A stretch of DNA of 64,000 nucleotides. Origin: an uncultured Lentibacter sp. GTDB lineage: Bacteria > Pseudomonadota > Alphaproteobacteria > Rhodobacterales > Rhodobacteraceae. The stretch lies in assembly GCF_937123735.1 (NCBI RefSeq), contig NZ_CAKZKL010000026.1, forward strand, positions 43,899 to 107,898, read 5' to 3'. The translations under genes and the position numbers were made by a program. This document shows, in pieces, positions 17,718 through 26,180 of this stretch. The notes under the pieces were generated by a model that worked only from the letters and a program-made list of their open reading frames with translations, did not search any database and had not been told where the DNA came from. The stretch's first letter is position 1. The number at the start of each line of letters is the position of its first letter.

Positions 17718-17891
17718 TCAAACTTTGTCTGCAAAGTCCTTGTGGACATATTTTGCATCGCAATAGGGGCATTCGACCCAGCCGTGCTCGCCCGGAATCT
17801 GAAGCCAGATGCGCGGGTGGCCGCCGGTGCCGCCATCACATGACACGCGGTAGCTGTCGACGATTTTTGTCTCGGGCGCTTGGGTTGTCAT
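17718..17891 (-). CDS. Zinc-finger CHCC protein (NDUFS6-like)
   Basis: This 57-residue gene starts MTTQAPETKIVDSYRV and contains one Cys at 18, His at 25 and a CPYC pair at 41/44, the CHCC zinc-binding pattern of the zf-CHCC family. The fold is that of the mitochondrial complex I subunit NDUFS6/NUMM, and alphaproteobacteria encode free-standing versions linked to complex I assembly. The CHxCxxC spacing and the GGHPRIWL and WVECPYCDAKY segments match well. A strong terminator follows. It stands alone, not beside the nuo operon. Confidence 0.85.
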   Translation of the reverse strand: MTTQAPETKIVDSYRVSCDGGTGGHPRIWLQIPGEHGWVECPYCDAKYVHKDFADKV

Positions 17892-17959
17892 CGGGCAGTT
17901 CCTTCAGAGGCCTTGGTTTGGCTCATATAAGACAAGGCAGGCCGCGGGGGCAAGCCTGA

Positions 17960-19537
17960 TCAATCGGCAAAGAGATAGTCGATATTGGCAATTTCAAGGC
18001 CCATTTCCTCGGTGGTGGCCAGGAAATGGGCCAGGGCCGTTGCGTTTTCTTCCAGGCTGCCTGTCTCGCTCAGGCGGTGGTGCCCGTCAAAATGGGCATC
18101 CCGCAGAATATCGCTTTCGTGGAGCATATCGGCCCGAATTGTGGGCAGCAGCCTTTCCAGCGTTTCGCGTGGGGTCTTCTCACCGGCAAGGCCAACCCGC
18201 ATGGCGTGGCCCGTGAGATAGGCATCGGAAAAGTCGCATTCTATTTCAAGCAGGCGCGTTTTGGAGCGGTCTGAACAGAAATCATTGAGCAGGTCGATAT
18301 TGCTCGGATCGATACAGACAACAAGTTGGTTGGTCTCGTAATAGTCAAACAACATCCGCAGAAGCGCCCGGCGGTGGCGGTGGCGTTTGACGATGGTAGA
18401 CTGGAGGCCGCCAAGATCGGGCAGGGGTGTGCTTTCCTCGTTGAAGAGATATTCGACACAGGGAATGCCGCTAAACTTGTGAATGCGCTCCACCAGCCGC
18501 TTGGCGACATGCCATTTCTTGCAGACCACAATCAGCAGCTCGCGCTCGCGGCCGATGGACCCTTCGCTCTCCCAAAAACGGGTGCCAAAGCGGCGGCCCT
18601 CGCGGCCCCGGCTTGTCAGAAAACGAAAGAGGCTGGCCCCTTCATTGGAGATTTTGAACGCTCGGCCCCGGGTGGCATAGAGCAGCCCGAGGCGGCGCTT
18701 GAGCTCTTTGGCTTCGGGGCTGATCTTGCGGGCGAAGAGATAATCCTGACTGAGCAAGAGGTCGTAGTGATCGTTGTAAAAGGTGACAGGCATTCCGTAG
18801 TCGGTGAACATGAGGAAGGTTAGGGTGCGGGTGCGGATTTCGTTTTCCGGCACAAGGTGGCGCACGAGGGTTTGAAAGAAGGTCTCATCGGGAATCCATG
18901 TGGTGCGGAAAAAGCGCATGACATCTTTGCGGGCCTTGGTGAAGGCGAGGATCCATTCGATGGTGCGCCGCCGCAGGCACCACCACTGGCTGCCTATCTG
19001 CACCTCAATATCATGGGGGATCTTGCGGGTGAGGCCCAGCTTGCGCTGGAGGTTGAAGGCTGCATAGAATCTGCGTTTCTGGGTGCGTTCGTTGAAGAAA
19101 TGCCGGTAGATCAGGCGCTCTTCCTTCATGCCGGTCTTGATCCAGTCACTTTCAAAATAGTCAAAGCTTTCAATGTAATCGACATCTTCATTGTCGAGAA
19201 AGTCATGGGCGTATTCCGCTGATTTGATGGCCATGCAATCGCCTGAGAGCATGTAGAAATGCGTGGCGCGCGGAAAGGCGGCAACAGCCGCTTCAACCGC
19301 GTTGAGCGTGGCTTGCACCAAAGACCAGGCCCCCCAGCCACATTTCAGCCGTTTGTGGGCGAAGGTGACGTTGGGGTTGTCCTTGAGCGCGCTCTCTATG
19401 GCGGCAAAATCGGCCGGTTTGGCGCGGGCATCAAAATGGATCGACATGTAGTCACCCGCGGCTGTAAGCCGCTCGGCCTGCTTGATGATGGCCTCTGGGT
19501 CTTTATGGCAGAGCAGTATGAAAGCGATTTTTGCCAT
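17960..19537 (-). CDS. GT14-type beta-1,6-N-acetylglucosaminyltransferase with C-terminal DUF5928-like region
   Basis: The 525-residue protein begins with a core-2/I-branching (GT14) domain over about 1-290: AFILLCHKDPEAI, MSIHFDARAK, ATHFYMLSGDCMAIKS, GSQWWCLRRRTIEW and WIPDETFFQTLV are all family features. Residues about 300-525 form a second domain, DUF5928-like, with RERELLIVVCKKWHVAKRL near its start. No signal peptide is seen, so it probably acts in the cytosol or at the inner membrane face on a surface glycan. It is divergent from a sulfotransferase gene, which suggests a sulfated or branched glycan, but no acceptor is identified. Confidence 0.82.
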   Translation of the reverse strand: MAKIAFILLCHKDPEAIIKQAERLTAAGDYMSIHFDARAKPADFAAIESALKDNPNVTFAHKRLKCGWGAWSLVQATLNAVEAAVAAFPRATHFYMLSGDCMAIKSAEYAHDFLDNEDVDYIESFDYFESDWIKTGMKEERLIYRHFFNERTQKRRFYAAFNLQRKLGLTRKIPHDIEVQIGSQWWCLRRRTIEWILAFTKARKDVMRFFRTTWIPDETFFQTLVRHLVPENEIRTRTLTFLMFTDYGMPVTFYNDHYDLLLSQDYLFARKISPEAKELKRRLGLLYATRGRAFKISNEGASLFRFLTSRGREGRRFGTRFWESEGSIGRERELLIVVCKKWHVAKRLVERIHKFSGIPCVEYLFNEESTPLPDLGGLQSTIVKRHRHRRALLRMLFDYYETNQLVVCIDPSNIDLLNDFCSDRSKTRLLEIECDFSDAYLTGHAMRVGLAGEKTPRETLERLLPTIRADMLHESDILRDAHFDGHHRLSETGSLEENATALAHFLATTEEMGLEIANIDYLFAD

Positions 19538-19675
19538 AACGGAAACATTTACCTAGAAATTCTTCAAACTGTTTACTTGATAGAGGTGAAGGCCGGTTGA
19601 ATAAACACGAAATCTTTGCTTTTTTGCGAACATTATAACGAGTGCTGTCGCCATGGGCGATTTTAGGAGGCGAAA

Positions 19676-20494
19676 ATGGGTTTTCCCGGAACATGGATGA
19701 CCGAGAGCGAGAGTGTCGTGTATCGGGTTGTGCCCAAATGTGCTTGCTCCACGATTGGGCAAATCATGTATTATTCTGATCATGGGGTGTTTTTTGACGG
19801 TGATATCCACGATGCCACCGAAGGGCTGCACAAATGGGCGCGTGAAGAGAGCCAGCCGCTGATCAACGCCAATGTGAGGACGCATAATTCCTTTGCCTTC
19901 ACCTGTGTGCGCAATCCTTACACGCGGATTCTCTCAAGCTTTTTTGACAAGATCTGCGGGATTCAGCGCAACGGGCGGCGTTATCGTGGGAACCTTGTGC
20001 CGCTTCTGATCCAGAAATACGGGATCGAAGTGGGCGGGGAGGATGGCAAGCAGGAGTTTGACCAGATCAGGAGTTTCCGCCGCTTTTTGCTGTTTGTGCG
20101 CGACACCATTCGCTGCCGGCGGCCAATGGACCCGGACATTCACTGGAGTGCAATGTCGGGCCATGTGAGCACCTTTATTGTGAACGGTGGGCGCTATGAC
20201 AAGATTGTCTGGACAGAGCAGTTCAACGACGGGATGCAGCAGGTGCTCAGCGCAATCGAGACTCCGCATGTCGTTGATCTGAAGGCCATTCCCCGGTTTA
20301 ACGAAAGCGAGGGGCACGGGCCAAAGCGCGCGCATCCTGTGGAAGACTATTTTGACGATCTGTCGATGCATCTGGTTTACGAGATCTTCAAGCGCGATTT
20401 CAACCTGTTCAAATACGACTTTGAGGACCCATCCAACAAGATGCCGGTAGGCGAGATTGATTTGGACGAGGTTCATGCGAAGCTGGGCGATTGA
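19676..20494 (+). CDS. Sulfotransferase family 2-like protein
   Basis: The 272-residue protein has the two PAPS-binding regions expected for a sulfotransferase: the 5'-phosphosulfate loop in VYRVVPKCACSTIGQIM and the 3'-phosphate motif in FTCVRNPYTRILSSFFDK. The first is a variant with KCACST instead of the usual Lys-(Cys/Val/Ala)-Gly-Ser/Thr pattern, common in the family-2 group acting on carbohydrates. An AGGAGG ribosome site precedes the ATG. Its gene is divergent from the GT14 transferase; together they may modify an extracellular polysaccharide or lipid-linked sugar. Confidence 0.82.
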   Translation: MGFPGTWMTESESVVYRVVPKCACSTIGQIMYYSDHGVFFDGDIHDATEGLHKWAREESQPLINANVRTHNSFAFTCVRNPYTRILSSFFDKICGIQRNGRRYRGNLVPLLIQKYGIEVGGEDGKQEFDQIRSFRRFLLFVRDTIRCRRPMDPDIHWSAMSGHVSTFIVNGGRYDKIVWTEQFNDGMQQVLSAIETPHVVDLKAIPRFNESEGHGPKRAHPVEDYFDDLSMHLVYEIFKRDFNLFKYDFEDPSNKMPVGEIDLDEVHAKLGD

Positions 20495-20553
20495 GCGGCG
20501 CGGCTTTTGTAACGGCCTTGTGAATTTTTCATGAAGTTTCGCTTTTCGGGATT

Positions 20554-20586
20554 CAGATCAAATCTGTTTGCCTGAGTGGCAGGCAA
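20554..20586. promoter_or_regulatory. Two small palindromes in the pstB-like leader
   Basis: CAGAT-CAA-ATCTG (20554-20566) and a 7-bp stem TTGCCTG/CAGGCAA with a 5-nt loop (20568-20586) lie 29-61 bp before the ATG of the PstB-like gene. The first could bind a dimeric regulator and the second could be an RNA hairpin. No Pho box was found. Confidence 0.35.
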
Positions 20587-20614
20587 TTTCCTTTTGACTG
20601 CAAAGGAGATTGCC

Positions 20615-21418
20615 ATGACACAGCACTTCCCGATGATAGACTATCGCCTCGCTAACGCGGCACCTGAACTTGAGGTCAGGAACCTGTCGCTTTGGTATGA
20701 GTCCAAGAAAGCGCTTGAAGACGTGAGTTTTGATCTTCATCCGAGCGAGCTTTTGGCCTTTATCGGCCCATCTGGCTGCGGCAAGTCAACCGCGCTCAAG
20801 TGTCTGAACCGGATGCACGACGATACACCAGGCGTCAGAATCGAAGGAGAGATTCTGTTCAGGCAGAAGGATGCCTATGCTCGGGACGTTGACCCGCCTG
20901 AGTATCGGCGTCACTTTGGTTGGGTCGCGCAAAAGCCGAACCCTTTCCCGGCTACGATTTATCGGAACGTTTCTTATGGCCCCCAAATTCATGGGCTAAC
21001 TTCTGGCAAGGCAGACCTCGATGAGCTTGTGGAAAGCTGTCTGCGCCAGGCGCATCTGTGGGAAGAGTTGAAAGATGTCTTGCACAAGAAAGACGGAACA
21101 GAACTGAGTGGAGGTCAGCAGCAGCGGCTCTGTGTTGCGCGTGCCTTGTCGACGAAGCCTGAGATATTGCTGATGGATGAACCGACGGGATCGATTGATC
21201 CGATTGCAACGGCCAAGATTGAAGAGCTGATGATCTCGCTCAAGCAAGACCATGCGATTGTCGTGATCACGCATTCGATGATGGAAGCGCGCAGGGTGGC
21301 CGACCGTGTGGCTTACTTTCACCTCGGCAATCTTCTGGAGATCGGGCCGACCGAGCAGATGTTTACCGCTGCGCAAACCCGAGAGGCACGTTCATTTATC
21401 GCGGGCAAGTTCGGCTGA
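20615..21418 (+). CDS. Orphan PstB-type ABC transporter ATP-binding protein
   Basis: The 267-residue ATPase has Walker A GPSGCGKST, the PstB-type segment MHDDTPGVRIEGEILF, Q-loop VAQKPNPFPATIYRNV, signature LSGGQQQRLCVARAL, Walker B ILLMDEPTGSIDP and H-loop VVITHSMMEARRVAD. These mark the phosphate-importer PstB group, which normally sits with pstS, pstC, pstA and phoU. None is nearby here: a sulfotransferase lies upstream and adenosine kinase is convergent. The usual PstB DEPTSALDP is replaced by DEPTGSIDP. The start at 20615 follows AAGGAG. Codon use is less GC-biased than in neighbours, hinting at transfer. Partners are unknown. Confidence 0.8.
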   Translation: MTQHFPMIDYRLANAAPELEVRNLSLWYESKKALEDVSFDLHPSELLAFIGPSGCGKSTALKCLNRMHDDTPGVRIEGEILFRQKDAYARDVDPPEYRRHFGWVAQKPNPFPATIYRNVSYGPQIHGLTSGKADLDELVESCLRQAHLWEELKDVLHKKDGTELSGGQQQRLCVARALSTKPEILLMDEPTGSIDPIATAKIEELMISLKQDHAIVVITHSMMEARRVADRVAYFHLGNLLEIGPTEQMFTAAQTREARSFIAGKFG

Positions 21419-22411
21419 TCAAACCACAAGCCCTTCGCGGCGGAAGACCTGCATCATCGGCACTTCGGGGCGCGGGCCAACGTGGCTGATCACCTCGGCG
21501 GCGCAGAGATTGCCCATTTTGCCGCAAGTTTCCATATCGCGGCCCGAGACGAGGCCGAAGAGGAAGCCGGCGGCGAACTGATCGCCCGCGCCTGTGGCGT
21601 CGACGGGGGTAATTTTTGTCACGCCGATATCGGTGCGCTGGCCTTCGTGAAGGATGCTCACGCCATCGCCCGAGCGGGTGCAGACCACGAGCGGGCAGGC
21701 GGCGGCGACGCGGGCAAGATCGGCCTCAAGATCATTGTCCTGATAGAGCGAGCGGATTTCGGCCTCGTTGCCGATGACGAAATCCATTTCGTTTTCGATG
21801 AGGTTCACAAAATCGGCGCGGTGGCGCTCGACACAGAAGGGATCGGAAATGGCGATCCCGGCGCGGCCTCCTGCGGCGCGGCAGGCGCGGGCGGTGCGGA
21901 TGAAGGCGTCTTTGCCTTTGTCCTTGTCAAAGAGGTAACCTTCGAGAAAGACCACTTCTGCCCCTGCGGCCACGGTTTCGTCCACATCTTCGGGGCCAAG
22001 TTCGGCGGAAATGCCGAGGTAGGTGTTCATCGAGCGCTCGCCATCGGGAGAGACAAAGATCATCGAGCGCGAGGTGGGCAGCTCGCCGCCCGCCACGGGG
22101 GCATTCACAAAGTCGATGCCCTCCTTTGTCATCGCGTCAGCGTAGAAATGGCCCAGCTCATCGTCGCGCACGCGGCCTATGAAACCGGTGGCGAGGCCGA
22201 GGCTGCCGATGCCGGCGATTGTGTTGGCAACAGAGCCGCCCGGCGTTTGCACGCGCGCGCCCATGGCCGCAAAGAGCTGTTCGGAGCGCTCTGTCTCGAC
22301 CAGCTGCATGATGCCTTTTTCGATGCCCATTTCGGTGAGGAAGCTGTCGGAGGACTGGGTGATGACATCGACAACAGCGTTGCCGATGCCGACAACTTGA
22401 TACTTCTTCAT
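21419..22411 (-). CDS. Adenosine kinase, PfkB family
   Basis: The 330-residue PfkB-type kinase has an N-terminal VVGIGNAVVDVITQ, the substrate lid segment TPGGSVANTIAGIGSLG and the C-terminal active-site signature DATGAGDQFAAGFLFG, including the catalytic Asp. Alphaproteobacterial genes of this kind are annotated as adenosine kinase and would salvage adenosine to AMP, possibly clearing the adenosine released from S-adenosylhomocysteine. It overlaps nth by four bases and is read after it, so the two are coupled. Substrate rests on family similarity. Confidence 0.88.
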   Translation of the reverse strand: MKKYQVVGIGNAVVDVITQSSDSFLTEMGIEKGIMQLVETERSEQLFAAMGARVQTPGGSVANTIAGIGSLGLATGFIGRVRDDELGHFYADAMTKEGIDFVNAPVAGGELPTSRSMIFVSPDGERSMNTYLGISAELGPEDVDETVAAGAEVVFLEGYLFDKDKGKDAFIRTARACRAAGGRAGIAISDPFCVERHRADFVNLIENEMDFVIGNEAEIRSLYQDNDLEADLARVAAACPLVVCTRSGDGVSILHEGQRTDIGVTKITPVDATGAGDQFAAGFLFGLVSGRDMETCGKMGNLCAAEVISHVGPRPEVPMMQVFRREGLVV

Positions 22412-23052
22412 AGGTTTTTTTCCTCGAATGCGCAGAGATCACGGATGATACAGGTGGCGCAAAGCGGTTTGCGCGCTTTGCAGTGGTAGCGGCCATGCAG
22501 GATGAGCCAGTGGTGGGCGTGCTGCTGGAAATCAACGGGGATGTTGTCTTCTATAGCGCGCTCCACGGCGTCGACATCTTTTCCGGGGCAGATGCCGGAG
22601 CGGTTGCCGACGCGGAAGATATGCGTATCGACCGCCTGTGAGGGATAGTGCCACCACATGTTGAGCACGACATTGGCGGTTTTGCGGCCCACGCCCGGCA
22701 GCGAGACAAGAGCGGCGCGAGAGTTGGGCACAACGCCGCCATAGTCTTCAACCAGTATGCGGGAGAGCTTGATGACGTTCTTGGCCTTGTTGCGGTAAAG
22801 CCCGATTGTCTTGATGTGCTCAATCAGGCCTTCTTCGCCAAGCGCCAGCATCTTTTCGGGGGTGTCGGCTATTTTGAAGAGCTCGCGTGTGGCCTTGTTC
22901 ACGCCCACATCGGTTGACTGGGCCGAGAGCGCCACAGCAACGACAAGGGTATAGGCGTTGACGTGATCCAGCTCGCCCTTGGGGGCGGCGTCTGCCTCTT
23001 GAAAGCGGGTGAAGATCTCGCGGATCGTGTGATAATCAAGTTGTTTGGCCAT
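22408..23052 (-). CDS. nth: Endonuclease III
   Basis: The 214-residue base-excision repair enzyme has the helix-hairpin-helix LPGVGRKTANVVLN with the catalytic Lys, the catalytic Asp in AVDTHIFRVGNR and the four-cysteine [4Fe-4S] loop with spacing C-x6-C-x2-C-x5-C near the C-terminus. It removes oxidised pyrimidines and nicks abasic sites. The ATG at 23052 gives MAKQLDYH; a TTG two codons earlier is also in frame. Its stop overlaps the adenosine kinase start. Confidence 0.95.
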   Translation of the reverse strand: MAKQLDYHTIREIFTRFQEADAAPKGELDHVNAYTLVVAVALSAQSTDVGVNKATRELFKIADTPEKMLALGEEGLIEHIKTIGLYRNKAKNVIKLSRILVEDYGGVVPNSRAALVSLPGVGRKTANVVLNMWWHYPSQAVDTHIFRVGNRSGICPGKDVDAVERAIEDNIPVDFQQHAHHWLILHGRYHCKARKPLCATCIIRDLCAFEEKNL

Positions 23053-23120
23053 GGGCAAACCCTATGCCCGCCTGTGGCCAAAAGGGCAAGGGACCAGCCG
23101 GAGCTGGCCCCTGTTTTCGC

Positions 23121-23555
23121 TCAGAACGACCAGACGACCGTGTCATCGCCCATCATGGCGCCGGCCATGGCGGGAGGCTGGGCCACGCCCACGCCCTCCA
23201 TCAGCACGCTGGCATCCGCGCCCTTGCCGGGGAGGTAGATGGCGCAGACTTCAACGCGCGCGCCTTTGTCCATCGCCATTTTCAGAAGGCCCTGCGGGCT
23301 TGCGCCCCTTGGCGGCTGACCGGCTGTCGCGCTGTCGGGGGCCTGGGCAAGGGCCATATCTGCGGCAGGACCACAGAGCAGGATATGCGCACGGTGGCCC
23401 CGGCCCATGGCTTGGGTGGTGAGCACCATCGACATCAGCTGCACTTGTGCGTTTTCGGATGTGACGACTGTGACCAGCTTGTCGGGGCCATCGCTTGCAA
23501 CAGCAGGCATGGCAAGCGCGGCGGCAAAGAGTGTGACGGCAAGAATTTTCTTCAT
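23121..23555 (-). CDS. Exported DsrE-like protein
   Basis: The 144-residue product begins MKKILAVTLFAAALAMPAVAS, a clear signal peptide. The mature part has the compact alpha/beta look of DsrE/DsrF-like proteins, with GRGHRAHILLCGPAADMALA and KGARVEVCAIYLPG; a Cys in each (LLCG and EVCA) could act in sulfur or thiol chemistry. Family membership is likely from pattern but not certain, and periplasmic DsrE-like proteins have no settled role. GGAG precedes the ATG by 7 bp. It stands between nth and the alkylation-repair gene. Confidence 0.65.
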   Translation of the reverse strand: MKKILAVTLFAAALAMPAVASDGPDKLVTVVTSENAQVQLMSMVLTTQAMGRGHRAHILLCGPAADMALAQAPDSATAGQPPRGASPQGLLKMAMDKGARVEVCAIYLPGKGADASVLMEGVGVAQPPAMAGAMMGDDTVVWSF

Positions 23556-23728
23556 GGAACTCTCCAATTGCTAAACGAAACGAACGCGCGCCTGAAAAAC
23601 ATATGCCAAAAGCGCTATATTAAAACGTGCCATTCTGACGCGTGTGCAGGCCTGTGGCGGATTTCCGCAGGAAACGGGTCGCCTGGAGCTTTGGGGCGGA
23701 GTAATGTTTTGGCAAGGAGAGAGCTGCA

Positions 23729-24568
23729 ATGACCATAGACGCGCCTGAAGGGCAGTATCACTACAAGCTCATGCGCCGCGCCTTGGAGGTGATTGACGCC
23801 GCTGAGGCACCGCTTTCGCTTGAGGCGTTGGCGGGCGAGATGAACATGAGCGCGGCGCATTTCCAGCGCATGTTTTCGGCCTGGGTGGGCGTGTCGCCCA
23901 AGCGCTACCAGCAGTATTTGCAGCTGGGCGAGGCCAAGCGCCTCCTGAGCGAGCGCTTTACCACGCTGGAAACGGCGCAGTCTGTCGGGCTGTCTGGCAG
24001 CGGGCGGCTGCATGACCTTTTTCTGCGCTGGGAGGCGATGAGCCCCGGCGAATTTGCCCGCAAAGGCGCGGGGCTGAGCATCCGCTACGGCTGGTTTGAT
24101 ACGCCGTTTGGCGCGGCCATTGTCATGGGCACGGAGCGGGGCATTTGCGGCATGGGATTTGCCGAGGAGATGGGCCGTGAGACCTGTTTTGAGGATCTGG
24201 CGCAACGCTGGCCTGCGGCGGAGTTTGTGCACGCGCCCGAGCGGCTGGCGGGCTGGGTGACGGCGGGGATCAGCGGGACGGGCGAGACCGCGTTGCACCT
24301 GATGGGTGCGCCTTTTCAGATTAAGGTTTGGGAGGCTTTGCTGCGCGTGCCCTCGGGGCATGTGACCACCTATGGCGAGATTGCGGGGGCGATTGGCAGC
24401 CCCAAGGCTGTGCGCGCTGTGGGCACGGCTGTGGGGCGCAACCCTGTGAGTTGGCTCATTCCGTGCCACCGCGCCCTGCGCAAATCGGGTGCGCTGGGGG
24501 GCTATCACTGGGGATTGCCTGTGAAGCGGGCGCTGCTGGCTTGGGAAGCGGCCCGCGAGGAGGCGTGA
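23729..24568 (+). CDS. Ada-like AraC-type/O6-methylguanine-DNA methyltransferase fusion
   Basis: The 279-residue protein fuses an AraC-type helix-turn-helix (about 10-115; MSAAHFQRMFSAWVGVSPKRYQQ) to a methyltransferase domain (about 115-279). The acceptor Cys is at about 246 in SWLIPCHRALR, and the DNA-binding helix is in GHVTTYGEIAGAIGSPKAVRAVG. It repairs O6-alkylguanine by irreversible self-methylation and may activate transcription. The E. coli Ada N-terminal zinc domain with its methyl-phosphotriester Cys is absent, so any sensing differs from classical Ada. AAGGAGAG precedes the ATG. Confidence 0.92.
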   Translation: MTIDAPEGQYHYKLMRRALEVIDAAEAPLSLEALAGEMNMSAAHFQRMFSAWVGVSPKRYQQYLQLGEAKRLLSERFTTLETAQSVGLSGSGRLHDLFLRWEAMSPGEFARKGAGLSIRYGWFDTPFGAAIVMGTERGICGMGFAEEMGRETCFEDLAQRWPAAEFVHAPERLAGWVTAGISGTGETALHLMGAPFQIKVWEALLRVPSGHVTTYGEIAGAIGSPKAVRAVGTAVGRNPVSWLIPCHRALRKSGALGGYHWGLPVKRALLAWEAAREEA

Positions 24569-24609
24569 GCCGATGGGCGAATTGCTGCCGATCAGGGGGG
24601 AAGGCCGCT

Positions 24610-24637
24610 TTGAGCGCAGGCTCAGGCAGGCTATATA
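24610..24637 (+). promoter_or_regulatory. Possible sigma-70-type promoter for the OmpA lipoprotein gene
   Basis: TTGAGC at 24610 and TATATA at 24632 are 16 bp apart, and the -10 lies 46 bp before the lipoprotein ATG. The match to TTGACA/TATAAT is good but the spacing is one short of ideal. Confidence 0.4.
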
Positions 24638-24682
24638 TGGGGTAAGCCGCAAGCTCTGTGGCAGGTATAAGATGAGGCAAAA

Positions 24683-25342
24683 ATGACTCCTATTTCAAAA
24701 TTGATGGCCATGGGCGCCCTGGGTGCGACTGTGGCTTTGACGGGCTGCACCGAGGCGGGGCTTGTCAATCAGCAGGACCCGAACCGGCAGGCCAAAGAGG
24801 GCGCTTTGCTTGGCGCCGCGGCGGGCGCGCTGATTGGGGCGATCACCCAGGATGACGCCAAGAAAGGCGCGTTTCGCGGGGCGATTGTGGGCGCGGGTAT
24901 TGGCGGGCTGACCGGCGCGGCGCTGGACCAGCAGGAGCGTGATCTGCGCGAGAAACTGGGCAGCGATGCGAAGATCGTCAACACCGGTGAGCGGCTGATT
25001 GTGACCATGCCGCAGGATATTCTCTTTGCCACGGACAGCGCGAGCCTGCGCCCTGATTTGACCCGCGATATTCGGGCTGTGGCCAGCAGTTTGCAGGCCT
25101 ATGAGGACTCGACTGTTCAGGTGATTGGCCATACCGACAACACCGGTGATGCGGGGTATAACCAGAGCCTCAGCCTGCGCCGGGCGCAGGCGGTGACGGC
25201 GGTATTGGCAAGTGAAGGCGTCAACAGTTTCAGAATGCAGGCGATTGGCCGGGGCGAAGATGCGCCGCTGGCCACCAACCTTTCGCCGGAGGGACGCCAG
25301 CTTAACCGCCGCGTGGAAATTGTGATCACGCCGAGCGTGTAA
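24683..25342 (+). CDS. OmpA-family outer-membrane lipoprotein
   Basis: The 219-residue product has a lipoprotein signal peptide: a hydrophobic stretch and LTGC as lipobox with Cys at 22. A Gly-rich segment (GALLGAAAGALIGAI and GAIVGAGIGGLTGAAL), a glycine-zipper type motif, spans about 40-75. The C-terminal OmpA-like peptidoglycan-binding domain (about 105-219) contains VIGHTDNTGDAGYNQSLSLRRAQAV and NRRVEIVI, with the Asp and Arg used to bind diaminopimelate. It tethers the outer membrane to the wall. A strong terminator follows. Confidence 0.93.
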   Translation: MTPISKLMAMGALGATVALTGCTEAGLVNQQDPNRQAKEGALLGAAAGALIGAITQDDAKKGAFRGAIVGAGIGGLTGAALDQQERDLREKLGSDAKIVNTGERLIVTMPQDILFATDSASLRPDLTRDIRAVASSLQAYEDSTVQVIGHTDNTGDAGYNQSLSLRRAQAVTAVLASEGVNSFRMQAIGRGEDAPLATNLSPEGRQLNRRVEIVITPSV

Positions 25343-25366
25343 GCCCCACCACAGGTTTTACAGGAC

Positions 25367-25400
25367 ACCCCGCCCCTGAGAGGGCGGGGTTTTTCTTTTT
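25367..25400 (+). terminator. Rho-independent terminator after the OmpA lipoprotein gene
   Basis: Nine-bp arms ACCCCGCCC and GGGCGGGGT (25367-25375 and 25382-25390) with a 6-nt loop are followed by a T-rich run. Confidence 0.88.
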
Positions 25401-25485
25401 GCGCACAGGGGCTGTGCATCTGTGGGAATTGTGCCTTGCGGGCTGGCAACCTAGGTAGGGGCATCGTGTAATTCAGGAGGCCAGC

Positions 25486-26022
25486 ATGGCTCAGGTTAAA
25501 CTTCTCGGACTGTCAGGCGCGCTGCGCAAGGGTTCAACAAACACATTGCTTTTGAAAGAGGCGGCGCGGCTTATGGGCGATGCGGAGCTGACGCTCGCCG
25601 ATTTGAACCTGCCGCTTTATGACGGCGACCTTGAGGCCGCCGAGGGCGCGCCGGCTGCGGTGACAACACTCGCCCAGCAGATCGCGGCGGCGGATGCGGT
25701 GATCCTGTCGTCGCCGGAATACAACAAGGGCCTCAGTGGTGTGATGAAAAATGCGCTGGACTGGGTGAGCCGGGTGGAAGGCAACCCTTGGGCGGACAAA
25801 CCCGTGGCGCTGATGTCCGCTGCGGCAGGGCGCGGGGGTGGCGAGCGCGGCCAAGTGACGCTGCGCAGCTGTATGGTCCCTTTTTCACCACGGTTTGTAA
25901 CGGGCCCCGAAGTTGCGGTGGCTGCGAGCTATGCGGAGTTTGACGAAGAAGGGCGGCTGAAGGGCGAGCTTTATGTGAAGAACCTCACCGCCCTGATGGA
26001 AAAGCTGCGCGCCGCACTCTGA
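25486..26022 (+). CDS. NADPH-dependent FMN reductase
   Basis: The 178-residue flavodoxin-fold protein shows the FMN phosphate loop GLSGALRKGSTNTLLLKEA and the family segment SSPEYNKGLSGVMKNALDWVSR. Such NAD(P)H:FMN or quinone reductases act in the cytosol on flavins, quinones, chromate or azo compounds; the substrate is not readable. AGGAGG lies 6 bp before the ATG. A long-form gene-end hairpin element begins two bases after its stop. Confidence 0.88.
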   Translation: MAQVKLLGLSGALRKGSTNTLLLKEAARLMGDAELTLADLNLPLYDGDLEAAEGAPAAVTTLAQQIAAADAVILSSPEYNKGLSGVMKNALDWVSRVEGNPWADKPVALMSAAAGRGGGERGQVTLRSCMVPFSPRFVTGPEVAVAASYAEFDEEGRLKGELYVKNLTALMEKLRAAL

Positions 26023-26023
26023 G

Positions 26024-26168
26024 GCTTCGAATTTGCTTTGCAAATCCGACCCGTGCGAGGGGGCAAGCCCCCTCGCGCTCCCCCGAGCCCTTTGCACAGC
26101 ACAGGCGACGACCGATAGGGTGCGTTTGCGGCGCTGTTGAGCTTGGATATTTAGAGCAATAAGAAAGA
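26024..26168 (+). repeat. Gene-end modular hairpin element, copy 3 (long form)
   Basis: It begins 1 bp after the FMN reductase stop. Hairpin 1 has arms ATTTGC/GCAAAT with a TTT loop; hairpin 2 has arms GAGGGGGC/GCCCCCTC. An extra module carries CGACCGATAGGGTGCG. It ends in GGATATTTAGAGCAATAAG, close to copies 7 and 8. Confidence 0.85.
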
Positions 26169-26180
26169 CAAAGCTGCGGT

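Noticed and set aside
23121..24652. Long minus-strand and alternative-frame open stretches across the alkylation-repair gene and its neighbourhood
   Set aside because: They are antisense shadows in GC-rich DNA. They lack ribosome sites and sensible domains and overlap well-supported genes on the other strand.
24573..24686. A 37-residue frame ending across the OmpA lipoprotein start
   Set aside because: Its product is unremarkable, the apparent GAGGAGG is part of the upstream coding sequence, and a promoter-like TTGAGC/TATATA lies within it, so the lipoprotein gene more likely has its own transcript.
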